From Phellopilus nigrolimitatus (Eukaryota; Basidiomycota; Agaricomycetes; Hymenochaetales; Hymenochaetaceae), in the NCBI GenBank assembly GCA_021029095.1, contig JAJOHG010000008.1:930001-994000 (forward strand): 64,000 nt of DNA, read 5' to 3'. The notes under the pieces were generated by a model, which saw only the letters and a program-made list of their open reading frames with translations, was not told the DNA's origin and made no database searches. This document shows positions 12,067 through 23,291 of the stretch, in pieces. Within the stretch, counting starts at the first letter, position 1, and each line of letters opens with the position of its first letter. The position numbers and the translations under genes are program-made.

Positions 12067-13729
12067 ATGAGCTCATCTACCAATGTCCCGGCTCTCGACG
12101 ATACTGTACGTCTTTTCATTCCTGCATTCTCAAATAAACTGGCAGTTCCATGAATTGATTTATGTGTGTAGTTCGGGGCGTTGTATCTGGGTGCCGTGTG
12201 AGCTCGCCTGATGTTTAAGGCTCATTGGAGTATCGCTCATAATACCAACAACTTGGTTTCAGACTCTCTACTGCGTACGTTGCAGTCATTTCTCTTTTAA
12301 GGCACAACTTCCGATCTCTTATCGCCACTTAGGTTGTGGGGCGTCGGGTCTATCCAGTTGTACTATTACTTCAACGTAAGTGTACTGTCCATTTTCATAC
12401 TTATCTTTGACCATGTGCAAATTCCATCGCCACAGAAATACTTCAACGATCAGCTATGGCTCAAGATCCACGTATTTCTTGTCTGGGGTTTAGACACGGC
12501 GCATCAAGCACTGGTGCTTCATTCTGTCTATGTCTATCTGATTACGGAATATGGAAACGTGGCTTATACCGGTCACCTAGAGAAGTGCGTATGTTGACTA
12601 TTAGGAACAACGAGTGGGCATTCTAAACTCGACGTACATTTCAGAACATTGCTGGATTCTACCCTCCTTAATGCCTTCATCTGTGCGCAAGTGCAGGCGA
12701 TATTTCTAATTAGAATATGGCTGCGTGAGTCGATTCTCTGACATGAAGTATTTTGGACAAACATATCCTCTAGTGAGCAAGAAGAGCATCATTGTCACGG
12801 CCACCGTCGCGACCTTCGTCATTGGACAGTTCACAATTACAGTCGCCTATTACGGACGCGCGTACCGCTTTACACAGCTCGAAGAGCTCACGGCGATTCT
12901 CCCTCTCACGCACGCGATCGACTCACTCACAGCGCTCGCGGATGTGTCCATCGCGGGGGTGCTTGTGGTGCTCCTGCAGCGCAGCCGCACAGGCTTCCGT
13001 AGGAGTGAGACTATGATCAGCCGCCTCACCGTGTTCACGATCAACACTGGTCTCATCACCGCCGTGTGCGCGATCTTGTCGCTTGTAACGAGCCTGGTGC
13101 TCCCGAACACGCTCATATATATCCTATTCTACCTTTGCATCCCTCGACGTAAGTCATTCTTCTAGCTTCTGCCTTAGTTTTGAAAACAATACTCATTCGA
13201 TGTTTACTATTTATCAGTTTATGTGAACTCGCTCCTTGCGAGGTTGGTTCCTTATTTTTTTATCCGCACTCCTTCATGTCTAACTTGAGGTTCCCTGCAG
13301 CCTTAATTATCGTAAAAGCATGAATACTGGCGTCTATGACGACTCGTCAAACGGTGTCAATAGCATCCCATTAGCTCACTTGAACACAAACTCGGGCAAT
13401 GTGCAACATATGGTGCGTTGCGAGATCAACTTTTTTGCCGATATGCTATGTCTTTTGGTATGCAAATATTAATCGCACGCACGCCATTATTTCTTTATAG
13501 AGCTTAAATCCTCGCGTGGTCAACATTTCAGTCAATACGGAGACTATGACCGATGGATACGATCCAAAAAGAAAGACTGTGCGTACAGGCGATGTCAATT
13601 GTTAGTTGACTCACCGCCTAACTTGCTGTTTTGGATTATACCCTGTCTACGAATGAGCAGCAGTCTGAGGGTGGAGCATCCGAATTGGACCTCGAAGCAC
13701 TTACGACGAAAAATGAGCATACGGTCTGA
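12067..13729 (+). CDS. DUF6534-domain multi-pass membrane protein
   Basis: The ATG at 12067 (MSSSTNVPALDDT) opens a gene of about ten exons that ends at the TGA at 13727-13729. Exons read include 12067-12105, 12172-12197, a 12-nt micro-exon 12263-12274, 12333-12375, 12436-12584, 12645-12724 and 12774-13148, each keeping phase. The product has about seven hydrophobic segments (for example IIVTATVATFVIGQFTI and SLTALADVSIAGVLVVLLQ) and the Agaricomycete DUF6534 pattern: LWGVGSIQLYYYFN, then WLKIHVFLVWGLDTAHQAL near the start and YVNSLLASLNYRKSM near the C-terminus. The family is expanded in mushrooms and its function is unknown; a receptor-like or transporter role at a membrane is only a guess. 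The C-terminal tail is hydrophilic and acidic. Confidence 0.85.
12263..12274 (+). other. 12-nt micro-exon of the DUF6534 gene
   Basis: The 12 nt lie between a TTTCAG acceptor and a GTACGT donor. They turn the GT left by exon 2 and the G that opens exon 4 into V-L-S-T-A, restoring the phase into LWGVGSIQ. Skipping them would still keep frame but would delete four residues. Confidence 0.75.
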
Positions 13730-15010
13730 GCAGTCCGTCAATCTATCACAGGCTGGCCAGTTGTGCGCAAGCGCTACTATACGTCTCCCCTTCCCCTTGT
13801 ATTACTTTCTTTTGTTTCTAGTTGCGTTTTGTATTTCATAACTTGTAACCGGGATTTTCATTCTATTTTGGCTTTCCGTTGTCATTGTCATTGCCATTGT
13901 CGTCGCGTCGTCGTCGTTTGTATCTGATTTGTCTACACAGGTCCTATTTGCAAATTTGTATGCCATATGGGCACGAGAATCACGCAAGGCGATAAGACGT
14001 GTGAACGAGACAGTTATAAAGAAAACGGGGTACTTGTATAAGTACGTCGAATGCCTTATACCCCCGGTCCCGATCCAAATAGAAAAATAAGAGGGACACC
14101 CAAATGCTATTCAGAGTCATCATTGCCTTGCAATTCGTAGCCGGAATAAGGGCGTCTTCTTTCGCCGGAATATCAATGAATCGAGAAATAAATTAATCAG
14201 AAGATAGGGAGGGATTGATCCTGCCAGCGCTGTTGGTCGCACTATTACTGATTGCCTTCCTCGAGCGCGCCACGAAATCCAGGAGTGTGGGAGTAGAATA
14301 GATCCAATGATGAGCTTTGCGAAGTCTTCGAGAACTCGAAGGTTAGACAAGCGGAACTTGATTATCGGAGGCTTTGATGGAGTGAGCAGATGGCGTACTT
14401 AGTTGAGAAACGACGCTCGGGTGTAGTCGTCGGCGGCGGCAGCTTATCTGGCAGGAAACTTCTGAGGGACGTTAACGAGGATAATGCTGATATTACACGT
14501 CTAATTTCAAGTTGCTCATCCTCCGTCGGCTGAAAGATTCCGACGGAGATCAAGAAGTTGAGCCAAACATGATCATGTCAATTTTTAGAGAATCTTTTTG
14601 ATTTCTTCTTCCCCGGCTCTTAAGGAGAAATCGAGGGTGCTTGATAAAATTAGATACTTGCCTCTGCAAAATTGATACTCGGAGCTTGACATAGATATAA
14701 AAAATGTGGCTGGAAAAGCTTGGGTCCCCGCCCTGCTAACAAATTTGGAGTACACTTACGAGAGACGTTATGGTGGACTGTATTTCTCAGAGCAAACAAT
14801 GAAACTCACAAGCCACAGCGGTTATCCTCTTACTTGTTTGTTTGTAAAAAGAATCCAACGAGAATGTTTCGCCACCTTAGATCTAGATTCTCATCCCAGA
14901 ATGTCCTTACGACTTCCTTAATTGGCACAAGTGAGTCAGGCCCGAACGGCCGAAATTTCAACCTGAGAGAGCAAGGAAGGAGAATTTAATAGTTATCTAT
15001 TCTCCGGGGC
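13730..15010. other. Intergenic region, no gene supported
   Basis: About 1.3 kb between the DUF6534 stop and the LYS2 relic. Several minus-strand open frames (around 14120-14553) are short and have no motif I recognise. A GTCATTGTCATTGCC-like short repeat follows the DUF6534 stop. Confidence 0.45.
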
Positions 15011-15699
15011 ATGGGCAACGTTCGCCTTCAGCGCGTGCTTTCGAGGCTGCAAAATTTGCCCGCGATCATTAGCGCTGCCGACAGACTACCCGAGGCCGTC
15101 AGGAAAGAGCAAAGTCCATACAGACCGTAGAGCTCAGCGAACAGGCCTCTCTCAGCCTGCTCAAGCTTGTTCTGTTCGACGACACCGAAAACGGCCAGGA
15201 TGACCCGGAAGACGTGCCAAAGACCGACCGTCGGCGTTCCATCTTTCCTGCTCGCCGCGTTCGTCGTGCTGTCCATAGACACACTGACAGCCGCCTCGTC
15301 CTGCGCTTCACTCGCACCGCACATCTCGCTTAGGATCTTGTACAATTCGCTCCTATTCACGCCGCTTCGAATCACCTGCATTGTCGATCAGCTTTCTGCT
15401 CTTCTGCGCAAGTTAGGCTCTTCTCCCCTGGCGGCGCAGCTGTAGAGTCAATCCCACTTCTGACTCCCGCTCGGCGCGCACGGTTGCCTGACCCAACCGT
15501 GGATTTGCATTGGTGCGACCATAAAGGCGCGATCGCGGATGTCTTCTCGCGAAATGCGCGTCAGTACCCCGACAAGCCCTGCGTGATCCAGCACACGCCG
15601 ACGCACGAGCGGATAGTGTTCATTTACAGTGCGATCCGGCACGCGTCGAACATCCTTGCGCACCACCTTTTACAAAATGGTGTGCAGCGCTTAGCATGA
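15011..15699 (+). pseudogene. 5' relic of alpha-aminoadipate reductase (LYS2)
   Basis: The stretch matches the N-terminus of fungal LYS2, the large adenylation/reductase enzyme of lysine synthesis, but in pieces from different frames. Successive pieces: LQRVLSRLQNLP (15026 on), LPTDYPRPSG, VELSEQASLSLLKLVLFDD, LLAAFVVL, ISLRILYNSLLFTPLRI, and finally the clear opening of the adenylation domain PDPTVDLHWCDHKGAIADVF with ASNILAHHLLQNGVQR. At least four frame changes separate them, and homology stops near 15690, about one sixth of the way into the usual protein of about 1,400 residues. No adenylation core, carrier or reductase domain follows. I infer a truncated, frameshifted duplicate, with the working LYS2 elsewhere. 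Antisense open frames here (15028-15381, 15448-15666) are shadows. Confidence 0.8.
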
Positions 15700-16065
15700 T
15701 CTGGAATCAGTGGAATGCGCTATGTGGTTCCCTTCGACATCTCTGGATCTGTTGTGTGAAAACCCCTAGTATGAATCTGAAGTAATCTGGTCGATGTCAT
15801 TGTGTTCTAATAGCCAGAAGATAGCTAACTGCATGCTGGGGCCGTCTATATATCGCTGACTCCATTACATAGACCTGCGAAAGAAGCGTACACATCTATG
15901 TACTCTAGGGAAGCGCAAAGAAGCCTGATAAAGATTACTTCTCGGTCGGGTGATTTCGAGCCTAATATATTAGCCTCTTGCCAGCGCATCAACCTCTTAG
16001 TTGAAACTGTTCGACTCCTGTATGTACAGTATCCTGCTGAGCGTCTCACGACAGTCGGCCTTCTA
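15700..16065. other. Upstream region of the P450 gene
   Basis: No separate gene is seen. An ATG at 15898 is in frame with the P450 and would add 56 residues, but the hydrophobic anchor starts right after the ATG at 16066, so this stretch is read as 5' leader. Confidence 0.5.
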
Positions 16066-18333
16066 ATGGCAACACTGATGCTAGGTACTTTACCAGTATT
16101 CCTCGTCCTCGCTGCCTCAGTCGGCTTCTTGTATTTGCGCAAAGAGCACTTAATACCTTTTCGACGCCGCAGCGTTCAACCGCCCGACCCTCCAGGACCG
16201 AAGGGTATTCCAATATTTGGTAACGAATTCCAGATCCCCCGAGACAAGCAATGGCTGCGCTTCCACGAGTGGAGCCAGCAGTATGGTATGCCCTTTGTTT
16301 TCCTGTATTTTGTGTTAATATATATTTGAATTAGGAGATATCGTCGGCATCAAAACCATGGGACAGCCTGTCCTTATCCTCAGTTCGGCGCAGGCGACAT
16401 TCGATTTGTTAGAAACTAGAGGCGAGTAACTTCCACGCAGATTGTACGCGAGCTTACCGATCACTTACCCCGGCCTTCTACATCCAGGTAACATTTACTC
16501 GAATCGGCCGCGAGCAGTGATGGCCGGCGAACTGTAAGCGTTCCGCTTTCTGGGCGCAGCTCGAAAGAAGAGCTTGATTGAGACCGCCTCGAAGTGTCGG
16601 ATGGAATCGCGGACTTGGATATGCGCCATATGGCGAGCGCTTCAAAGAGTTCCGCAGGATGTTCCACCAAACAATGGGTCCGAGATCCGTCCAGGATCTT
16701 ATACCTATCCAAGAAAAAGAAAATGCTAGATTTCTATTCCGTCTCCTCGAGAAGCCTAGATCATTCATGGAGCACGCTCGCCAGTGAGCTAACATTAATG
16801 TTCTTCGTGAGCTTGAACGTCCGCTTGTCCTGACGGTCGACTCAGGAGTACTGGTGCAATCATTCTGATGATTGCTTACGGCTATTCGACCCAGTCCGAA
16901 AACGATCCTCTCGTGAACATAGCGGAGGAGGCTATGGTCGGGTTTTCTAAGGCATCAGAGCCTGGCGCCTTCATTGTAGATCGTTTTCCTTTTCGTGAGT
17001 GTATTCTCGACAGTCTTGCGATTTATTCTAGTAATTTCTGCCTGATCAGTAAAGTACGTTCCGGGCTGGTTTCCGGGTGCGGATTTCCAGAGAATTGCGA
17101 AGGCGATGAGAAAGGATCTGGAACGTTTATATAATGTTCCATTTGAGTTTGTCAAGTCGGAGATAGTGAGATTATTCTGGTTATTGTTTAAAAAAAATTG
17201 ATCTTACAGTTTTCATTTCTAAGGCTTTAGGCCAATTTACTCCGTCATTCACATCGAAGTATCTTACGGAAAAACAAGACCCTTCCGAGGACGAGAAAGA
17301 GTTCGTGAAAGCTGCAGCTGCTTCTCTTTACTCAGGTAAGCGTGCTCAGAAAGCTTCGTCGCTATTCGGAAGGCATGAACTAACTGCGTTCTGGGCATTT
17401 TTAGGTGGTGCCGACACAGTAAGTTTGTTCATTGCACTTCTAGTGAGAAAACTGTCTCTCAGAGTGTTTTGCTTACAGACGCCGTCGTCTATCGCTTCTT
17501 TCATCCTCGCGATGGCACTTTATCCCGGGGTGCAGGCGAGAGGCCAGGCTGAGATTGACGCTGTAGTTGGAACCCGACGTCTGCCGACTTTCTCTGACCG
17601 TAATGAACTCCGTTTCGTAAATGCTATCGTAAAAGAGATTCTTAGGTGGAATCCCGCTGTTCCTTTAGGCAGGTCAATTCGAATACAAAGCACTTTCTTT
17701 AGTGACATATGTTTGGGAAACGTAGGGCTACCGCATCAGGTTGTGCAAAATGATGTCTATAGAGATTACAGCATAGCGAAAGGGACGATCGTTTGGGCTA
17801 ATATATGGTAAACCTTCTTCAAATTATCTTCTGAGCTGATGCCTATGTGTCATACAAAGGTCGATCCTGCATGACGATAAAATGTTTCCTGAGCCATTGG
17901 AATTTCGTCCAGAGCGCTTTCTCGGTGTCCTAGACAACCTTGAGCGAGATCGGACTACGGATCCCTCTATCTTGGCTTTCGGATTTGGGCGCAGGTTTGT
18001 CTGCTTCTCCACACTAACTCGCGGAGGACCATATTGATACTTATTCATGCAGGATTTGTCCGGGGATGCATTTAGCAGAAAACTCTATTTTCATCGCTGT
18101 TGCGACCATGTTGTCCGTCTTCGATATATCCAAGTCCAAGGACTCCAACGGGATTATCATAGAACCCGAAGTCGATTATTCAGGATTTATCAGGTTTGAC
18201 CGAATATGCAAATTCAAATTATGACGAAATGATCTTACTCTCTCGTAGTCATCCGAAGCCATTTCTTTGCGATATTCGGCCTCGGTCTGCCGAGACTGCA
18301 GAACTCATTCGACAGGCAAACGCGCAATTTTAA
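16066..18333 (+). CDS. Cytochrome P450 monooxygenase (OrdA-like, fungal E-class)
   Basis: Thirteen exons, all phase-consistent, give about 521 residues from the ATG at 16066 to the TAA at 18331. An N-terminal anchor (TLPVFLVLAASVGFLYL) is followed by a basic/proline hinge (PPDPPGPKGIP). The oxygen-binding helix I reads GGADT, the K-helix motif is KEILRWNP, then FRPERF, and the haem-cysteine loop is FGFGRRICPGMH. It is therefore an ER-bound haem monooxygenase needing a P450 reductase; the substrate is unknown. Two introns appear to start with GC rather than GT: 16422-16487 (GCGAGT) and 17669-17725 (GCAGGT). The codons carrying GGADT come from a 14-nt exon (17405-17418). The truncated aldo-keto reductase just downstream hints at a former oxidoreductase pair, but no backbone synthase is nearby. 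Confidence 0.93.
17405..17418 (+). other. 14-nt micro-exon encoding the P450 helix-I motif
   Basis: Fourteen bases between TTTTTAG and GTAAGT supply the second part of S-G-G-A-D-T. The neighbouring exons end in phase 1 and start in phase 0, so the micro-exon is needed for a working oxygen-activation motif. Confidence 0.75.
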
Positions 18334-18419
18334 TCTTTCATAGGAATATGAGGCTGCATGAATTAACTTAACAGTAGTCCTTGCTTTGAATCTGTGACTA
18401 CCATCGCAATAAATAAATA

Positions 18420-18741
18420 TGTACATCACATGGGTGCTGGCCTCTCGACAACTAGCGGGCAGGTTGCTATAGCGTGGCTCCTCGCGCAGGGCAGCGATAT
18501 CACTCCCATCTCAGGAACTGAAAGGGAGAAGGTAAACATAATAAGTCTGTCTCACAATACAGGGCTCGTTAAATCGAAACTGCAGTACTTGGAGGAGGAG
18601 AACCTGGGTGCCAGTAGTGTTAAATTGACTAACGAGGAAGTCGCAGAAGTGCACACCATCGCCGAGAATGCGGAGGTGAAAGGACCACGCTATCTTCCTG
18701 GCATGCAAGAGCAACTTTTTGTTGAAACTCCGGCACTGTGA
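18420..18741 (+). pseudogene. 3' fragment of an aldo-keto reductase
   Basis: Two exons remain of an AKR. The first reads TTSGQVAIAWLLAQGSDITP and the second, after an intron (GTAAAC...CTGCAG, about 18532-18584), reads ENLGASSVKLTNEEVAEV and ends GMQEQLFVETPAL-stop at 18741. Both correspond, including the intron position, to the last exons of the intact AKR gene at 53431-54904 ([31 protein letters not shown]). The N-terminal two thirds with the catalytic Asp-Tyr-Lys-His set are absent, because the P450 stop lies only about 90 bp upstream. It is a truncated duplicate and presumably non-functional. Confidence 0.8.
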
Positions 18742-18946
18742 CCATTTGTATTGATTCTTTAAGAAATATATGTAACCAGAGTAACGCTTGTTTCCCGTAT
18801 AGCCACATACGCGTCGCGTCGCGTCCACGTGACTTTATTCGGTAGTTTTTAATTAGGTCATCAATTCTGAGTGGGTCCCCACCATCTCTTACTTTGCGAC
18901 ATCCATCATCTCGCAAACTCTTCCCTTTATCTACAATTCAACGAAA

Positions 18947-20648
18947 ATGTCGCGTGCAGCTTTCAAACGCTCGTATGACGTCTTCGACTCTTCTCCCATT
19001 TCCTCTTCTTCGACACCGCTACAGCCGCCTACAAAGCGATACCACATTGATTCCGACGCGTCTTCTGACACCTTCGCCTTTCACCTCCCGTCCGACTCGC
19101 CATCCAACCCCTTTGGCAGATTCAAGCCTTTTGTTCCGCGCGGCCTCCCACGTGCAACACCCGTTTCCGACCACCTCATCCTCCGCTTCCAGCTCGCGGC
19201 GCAAGCCAGCAATGTGCACCGCATCGTCTCTGTGCCCCCCAACTTCACCTTCTGGCATCTTTCGCGCCTCACACAATTTTTATTTGGCTGGAAGGACGTG
19301 CGTACCGAGCGCAGTCCGTACAACAAGTACGAGAGGATCAAGCGCCATATCGAGCATGTCTTCACCATACAGAAACGGGTGTCGTTCTACTCGAACAACT
19401 CGCGCCATGTGGGGGTCATCAAGAGTGGCGAAACTGTCGTACGCGTCGCAGGGAACATCAAAGGGCTCAAGTCGAGGTGTAACGATGGGATTACATGGGA
19501 GCGCGAGGAGTGTTATACGTTGCAGCACTTATGGCACAGGCCGGGTACCAGCAGTGAACTGTCACGTGCGATTATCTATGTACGTGCGCATTATTTTGAT
19601 TCCTCTGCTCCGATTTTAAGACGGTTTCAGGACTATGATGTGCTGTCTTCGCGCAAGGAGCTGGTGTATATCTCTATTTACAGTGATTCTGAAAAGCTTA
19701 AAGCTCAACAGCACGATCTCGATGACTCGTGCAATTTGCCCTACGTACTCATCGGTCAGGGCCTTCCGAACGACGATGACGACGAGGAATTTGCACTCGA
19801 TCTTCAGCAGTGGAATGAACCGCTCGCATTCGAGAACTACATACTCAGTCAAGAGAAGGATGAAGAGGAAAGCGATGATGATGTAAGTTATGCCTTTCTG
19901 CGCGTTCCGTGCCATTCCTAACGTTGTAATTCCTCAGGGTCCATCCCCTGCTCGCTTAGCGGAAGAGCAGGCTCGTGTCAAGCTCCGCATGACCGCGCCT
20001 TTACCCTCACGTCTGCCCATCGACGATGAAGAGGGGGAGGTGGAGGAAGAGGAAGAGGAAGAGGCATCAGTCACGTTTAAAGTGTTGAACAAAGAAGCAG
20101 AGGCGCCCAGGGCGTTTCCGAAGAAGCGTCAGTCTTTACCGCGTCTCCCCGATCCCGACGAGAGCCGCGAAGTGGGCGTGGGCTACCCCGAGGAACACGA
20201 TGAGCGACCTAAAGCGTTCGCGAAGCGGCGGGCGCCTGTCGCACACATGCCCGACCCGGATGAAAGCCGCGAGATTGGTGCTCATCATAATCCCGGCCCA
20301 CGCGAGGTACTAGCTCCGAGGCGAGAGCAATCGCCCGTGAAAAAGCGCGTTGTTGCGCGACTACCTGACCCGGACGAAAGCCGTGAGGTTGGTGTCTCAT
20401 ATCCCAGTGACCGCAAGCGCATACACCTTCCGGACCCCGACGAGAGCCGGGAGATTGATGGGTGGTCGGACGGAGATGAGCGCAATGCACGCGTAACGCT
20501 TGACACGCGTGTGCACGCTCTGAGGAAGAAGCCCGCTGCACCATACCATCCTGTAAAGCAGGTCCCCACTCGTGGTGGCGGGCGCCGCGTCGTGCTCGGC
20601 GCGCTGGCGGAGGAAGAGGAAGCTGGCGACAGCGAGGCAGAGTTATAA
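18947..20648 (+). CDS. pRiA4b ORF-3-like domain protein with C-terminal repeats
   Basis: Three exons (18947-19579, 19631-19882, 19938-20648) make about 531 residues. After a Ser-rich leader, residues of about 75-270 (LILRFQLAAQ, VSVPPNFTFWHLSRLTQFLFGW, CNLPYVLIGQGLP) resemble the pRiA4b ORF-3 fold found in bacterial and fungal proteins of unknown function; this assignment is moderate. The C-terminal third is acidic and then basic, with four copies of LPDPDESRE[V/I] or a close variant (near 20145, 20250, 20362, 20429). Each is preceded by a short Arg/Lys-rich spacer. The 51-bp first intron has no stop and keeps frame, so retention would add 17 residues. The C-terminus looks disordered and may be a docking region. 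No enzyme motif is seen. It is convergent with the nuclease gene. Confidence 0.75.
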
Positions 20649-20950
20649 GGAAGATTTACGACTGCGATACATTGCGATACCCGTTCTTGAGTACATCTAC
20701 AGCATGCTTTACGCACTCCCTTTTATGATTTTTGGTTAATTAGGAATCTTGGAATCTCAAAATGCTAAAACCGCAGCACTTGCAAACATCCATATACATT
20801 TATTTCTAACTTGAAAAACCAATGAGTGCCACAGTGGTCTTGATATTCGTTTGAGTTCATACATAAATACATGTTCAATAACGTACAAATACAATTCAGA
20901 AGAAAATGTGATGAGTCATTACTTTGCCGGTCCAGTTGCAACTCCCGAGT

Positions 20951-22362
20951 CTATTCCATGTGGTACAGCGAACTAGTGCCTTCGACGCCATCGACCGCAA
21001 ACAGGTAGTTCAACGTCGCCGCAAGACGAATTCCACCCATTGCGAGCAGTTGCTCGACGAGCCACTGGTCCTTGATGCGGCCCGCGTACTCGGGGGTGTC
21101 GAGTTCGAGATATGTGTTATTGATACTAACCAGCTCGTCAAGGGCAGGCGGCCAGATGATCTCGCAATTAAGCGCGTGCAGCGGTTCTGCCCACGCGTAG
21201 GGGCACACGACTCCGTCGTCCGTCGGGGGTAGGCCCCGCGGTGGCGTGCGCGCCGATCCAATCCGAGCCCCGAGTGGGAACTGCTGCGGCTTCCACGCAG
21301 GCGGATACGGTCGCGCTGTCGAACCTTCGACGGGTGGGCAACTCGTCCAGCTATCGATGAGCGGGGCGAAACGTCCCAGTACGCCCTCGTGCATGATCTG
21401 TCGGACGTAGGGATCATAGATCGTTCCGCGCAGCGCGCTTTCGATGCGCCGGGACGGCAGTGGGAGCGTATAGTTCTGCGGGACCGTGCGTAGAGACTTG
21501 GCAATCAGGCGTGAGTCCCAGACGGTGTGGAGATCTGAGAGGGGGAAAAGATAAATCAGATTCGACTTTCTTCGCGCTTCGCATATACAGATACAAGATA
21601 TAAGGTAGACCAAGTCACAAAATTCCATGAAATGCTAGTTGTGTCTGAGAAAATTTCAAGGAAAATGTGAGTACCAGTTAACGCTTTTGCTTCAGTGCTC
21701 GCTGATAATCAAATTTCACGTGCTGTTTTCTCAAATGCAATAGAAATGCATTTCATGGATTCTTGTTGTCATAGCCGTTATGCATGACATAGCCTATATA
21801 TCAAAGAATGGGAACCCACTGGTAACACGATTATCGAACTTGACTTTGACGCCGTTGCCACCCTTGTCGCGTCCGGTAAGGTGAAGAGGTTGGTGCAGGT
21901 CACCCATGAAGTGAATAAGAAACTTGAGCGCTTCCTCCGCACCGGGATTGCCCTGCTCAAGCCACATAGTCGTGTTGCGCACTGCTCCCAAGACGTTGTG
22001 ACCTGGCGAGCCCGCCCAGCCTTCATCCCCGAAGACACAATGCTGCGAGGGGTGATCACCGATCCCATTGACGTAGTGAAGCGTCCCAGACCAACGCATG
22101 TGCATGCGAACCTTGTCGGCCCATGCTGCGACGGGCGCTAAATGACAATCTGCGTACTGCGGGAGGACGTCGCAAAGCTGTTCGACTGTTGAAGGATGCA
22201 GATGAATCTGAGCAATCGTCGCAACGATTTCATGTCCTGCAAATGAAATCAACGCGTGCTCGCTTGCAAAATAACGCGTACGAACGAACCTGCTGCGCCC
22301 CATGCGACCACAGTCGGTACGCTCGCCGCTATTATCGAGAGAAATGGCACAAGTAGCCTCAT
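20951..22362 (-). CDS. Secreted S1/P1-type zinc nuclease
   Basis: Three exons (22290-22362, 21820-22236, 20951-21534) give 357 residues. A signal peptide (MRLLVPFLSIIAASVPTVVA) ends just before WGAAGH. In this family the mature N-terminal Trp and the nearby His bind the trinuclear zinc centre. Further ligands are visible: ADKVR, TLHYVN, and the pair of histidines with Asp in FLIHFMGDLHQPLH. The enzyme degrades single-stranded DNA and RNA and removes 3'-phosphates outside the cell, in phosphate and nucleoside scavenging. The second intron (21535-21819, about 285 bp) is far longer than others here; its donor GTGGGT and acceptor CTCAG join VT to NLHTVWD. N-glycosylation sites (NNT) are present. 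Confidence 0.92.
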
Positions 22363-23224
22363 AGCTCGTTGCAAGTTTGCCTTTGTGGAGTTGCGAATGA
22401 TAAAGCAAATCTGAACGGAGCAAAGTTCGGCACAACGTCCCAGAGGGTCGATGACAGGGACAGTAACGAACAGACCAAGACGCGTACCACCCACCTCTGG
22501 AAATTTATCACGTGAGCTCCGCTTATGGCTTCGCAAGAAAAGGGACGATGATCTTTGTCAACTTTATCAAGCGTCTGCCTTTGCAATTGAGAATAGCCAA
22601 TGCAATATTGGCTATTTTCATGCCTATCTGCAATTCCGACTCCTTACTATTGAAGTCCGAAGCTTCACTTGAAGGATCAAGAGACGTTGATTAGTTAATT
22701 ATTTTCCAAGAAAGACAACGTCGCCGTCTTAGTCGGATCTCGGACAGTCAATGTGGGCCGGCAGAAACTTCGAGTTCATACTTCAGAAAATTGCAGTGCC
22801 TAGCATCGCCCTACCTAAAGCAGGAATTGGCTATTCACCACCTCGTTCTCCCGGAATTCCAAAATGACTTTTATCTAATGACAAAGGGGAGCCAGACGTT
22901 CTCCAAGATAGAACCAACTTGAAGCATGGTCGAACTGTAAGCCATTGCTCCCTTCTGTTGGGGCTAATGGCTTCCAGAAAGTGCGCTCATTCTACAAATT
23001 ACCTCTGTTCTCGGAAGTCAATGCACATGAAAACACATCACGCCATGAGCTCCTCTGCTTCCCCTCAAGAAAGAACTGAGGATACTTCTTCGGTGCGATT
23101 GCAGTGACATTGATTGCCTTTCACTTTCTACGGGCGCCATATCACACTCAGTATGAATTTATAGCTCCATCTGCTCGGTGTTAGCGCTAATCTGAGTTGC
23201 CATCGCTTAGAGAAGACAGTCGAG
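22363..23224. other. Divergent intergenic region, nuclease / calpain
   Basis: No gene is supported. It separates two divergently transcribed genes and presumably holds both promoters. Open frames in it are short and carry no conserved motif. Confidence 0.5.
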
Positions 23225-23231
23225 TATAAAA
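23225..23231 (+). promoter_or_regulatory. TATA box of the calpain gene
   Basis: TATAAAA lies 61 bp upstream of the calpain ATG at 23292, a plausible core promoter distance. There is no experimental support. Confidence 0.45.
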
Positions 23232-23291
23232 GAAAGAAGTCTGAGCATTCTCGAACTCCTACTAGCTCCACCATCAAGCTCAGTCTCAATT

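Noticed and set aside
14120..14553. Two minus-strand open frames that might join over an intron
   Set aside because: No family match and no convincing splice pair; composition is like the surrounding intergenic DNA.
15028..15381. Minus-strand open frame of 117 codons
   Set aside because: It is antisense to the LYS2 relic, whose protein similarity is on the plus strand in several frames.
15898..16065. N-terminal extension of the P450
   Set aside because: In frame, but it lacks a hydrophobic signal and the membrane anchor begins immediately after the ATG at 16066.
16066..18741. P450 plus AKR as a secondary-metabolite cluster
   Set aside because: The AKR is truncated and no synthase, transporter or regulator lies nearby.
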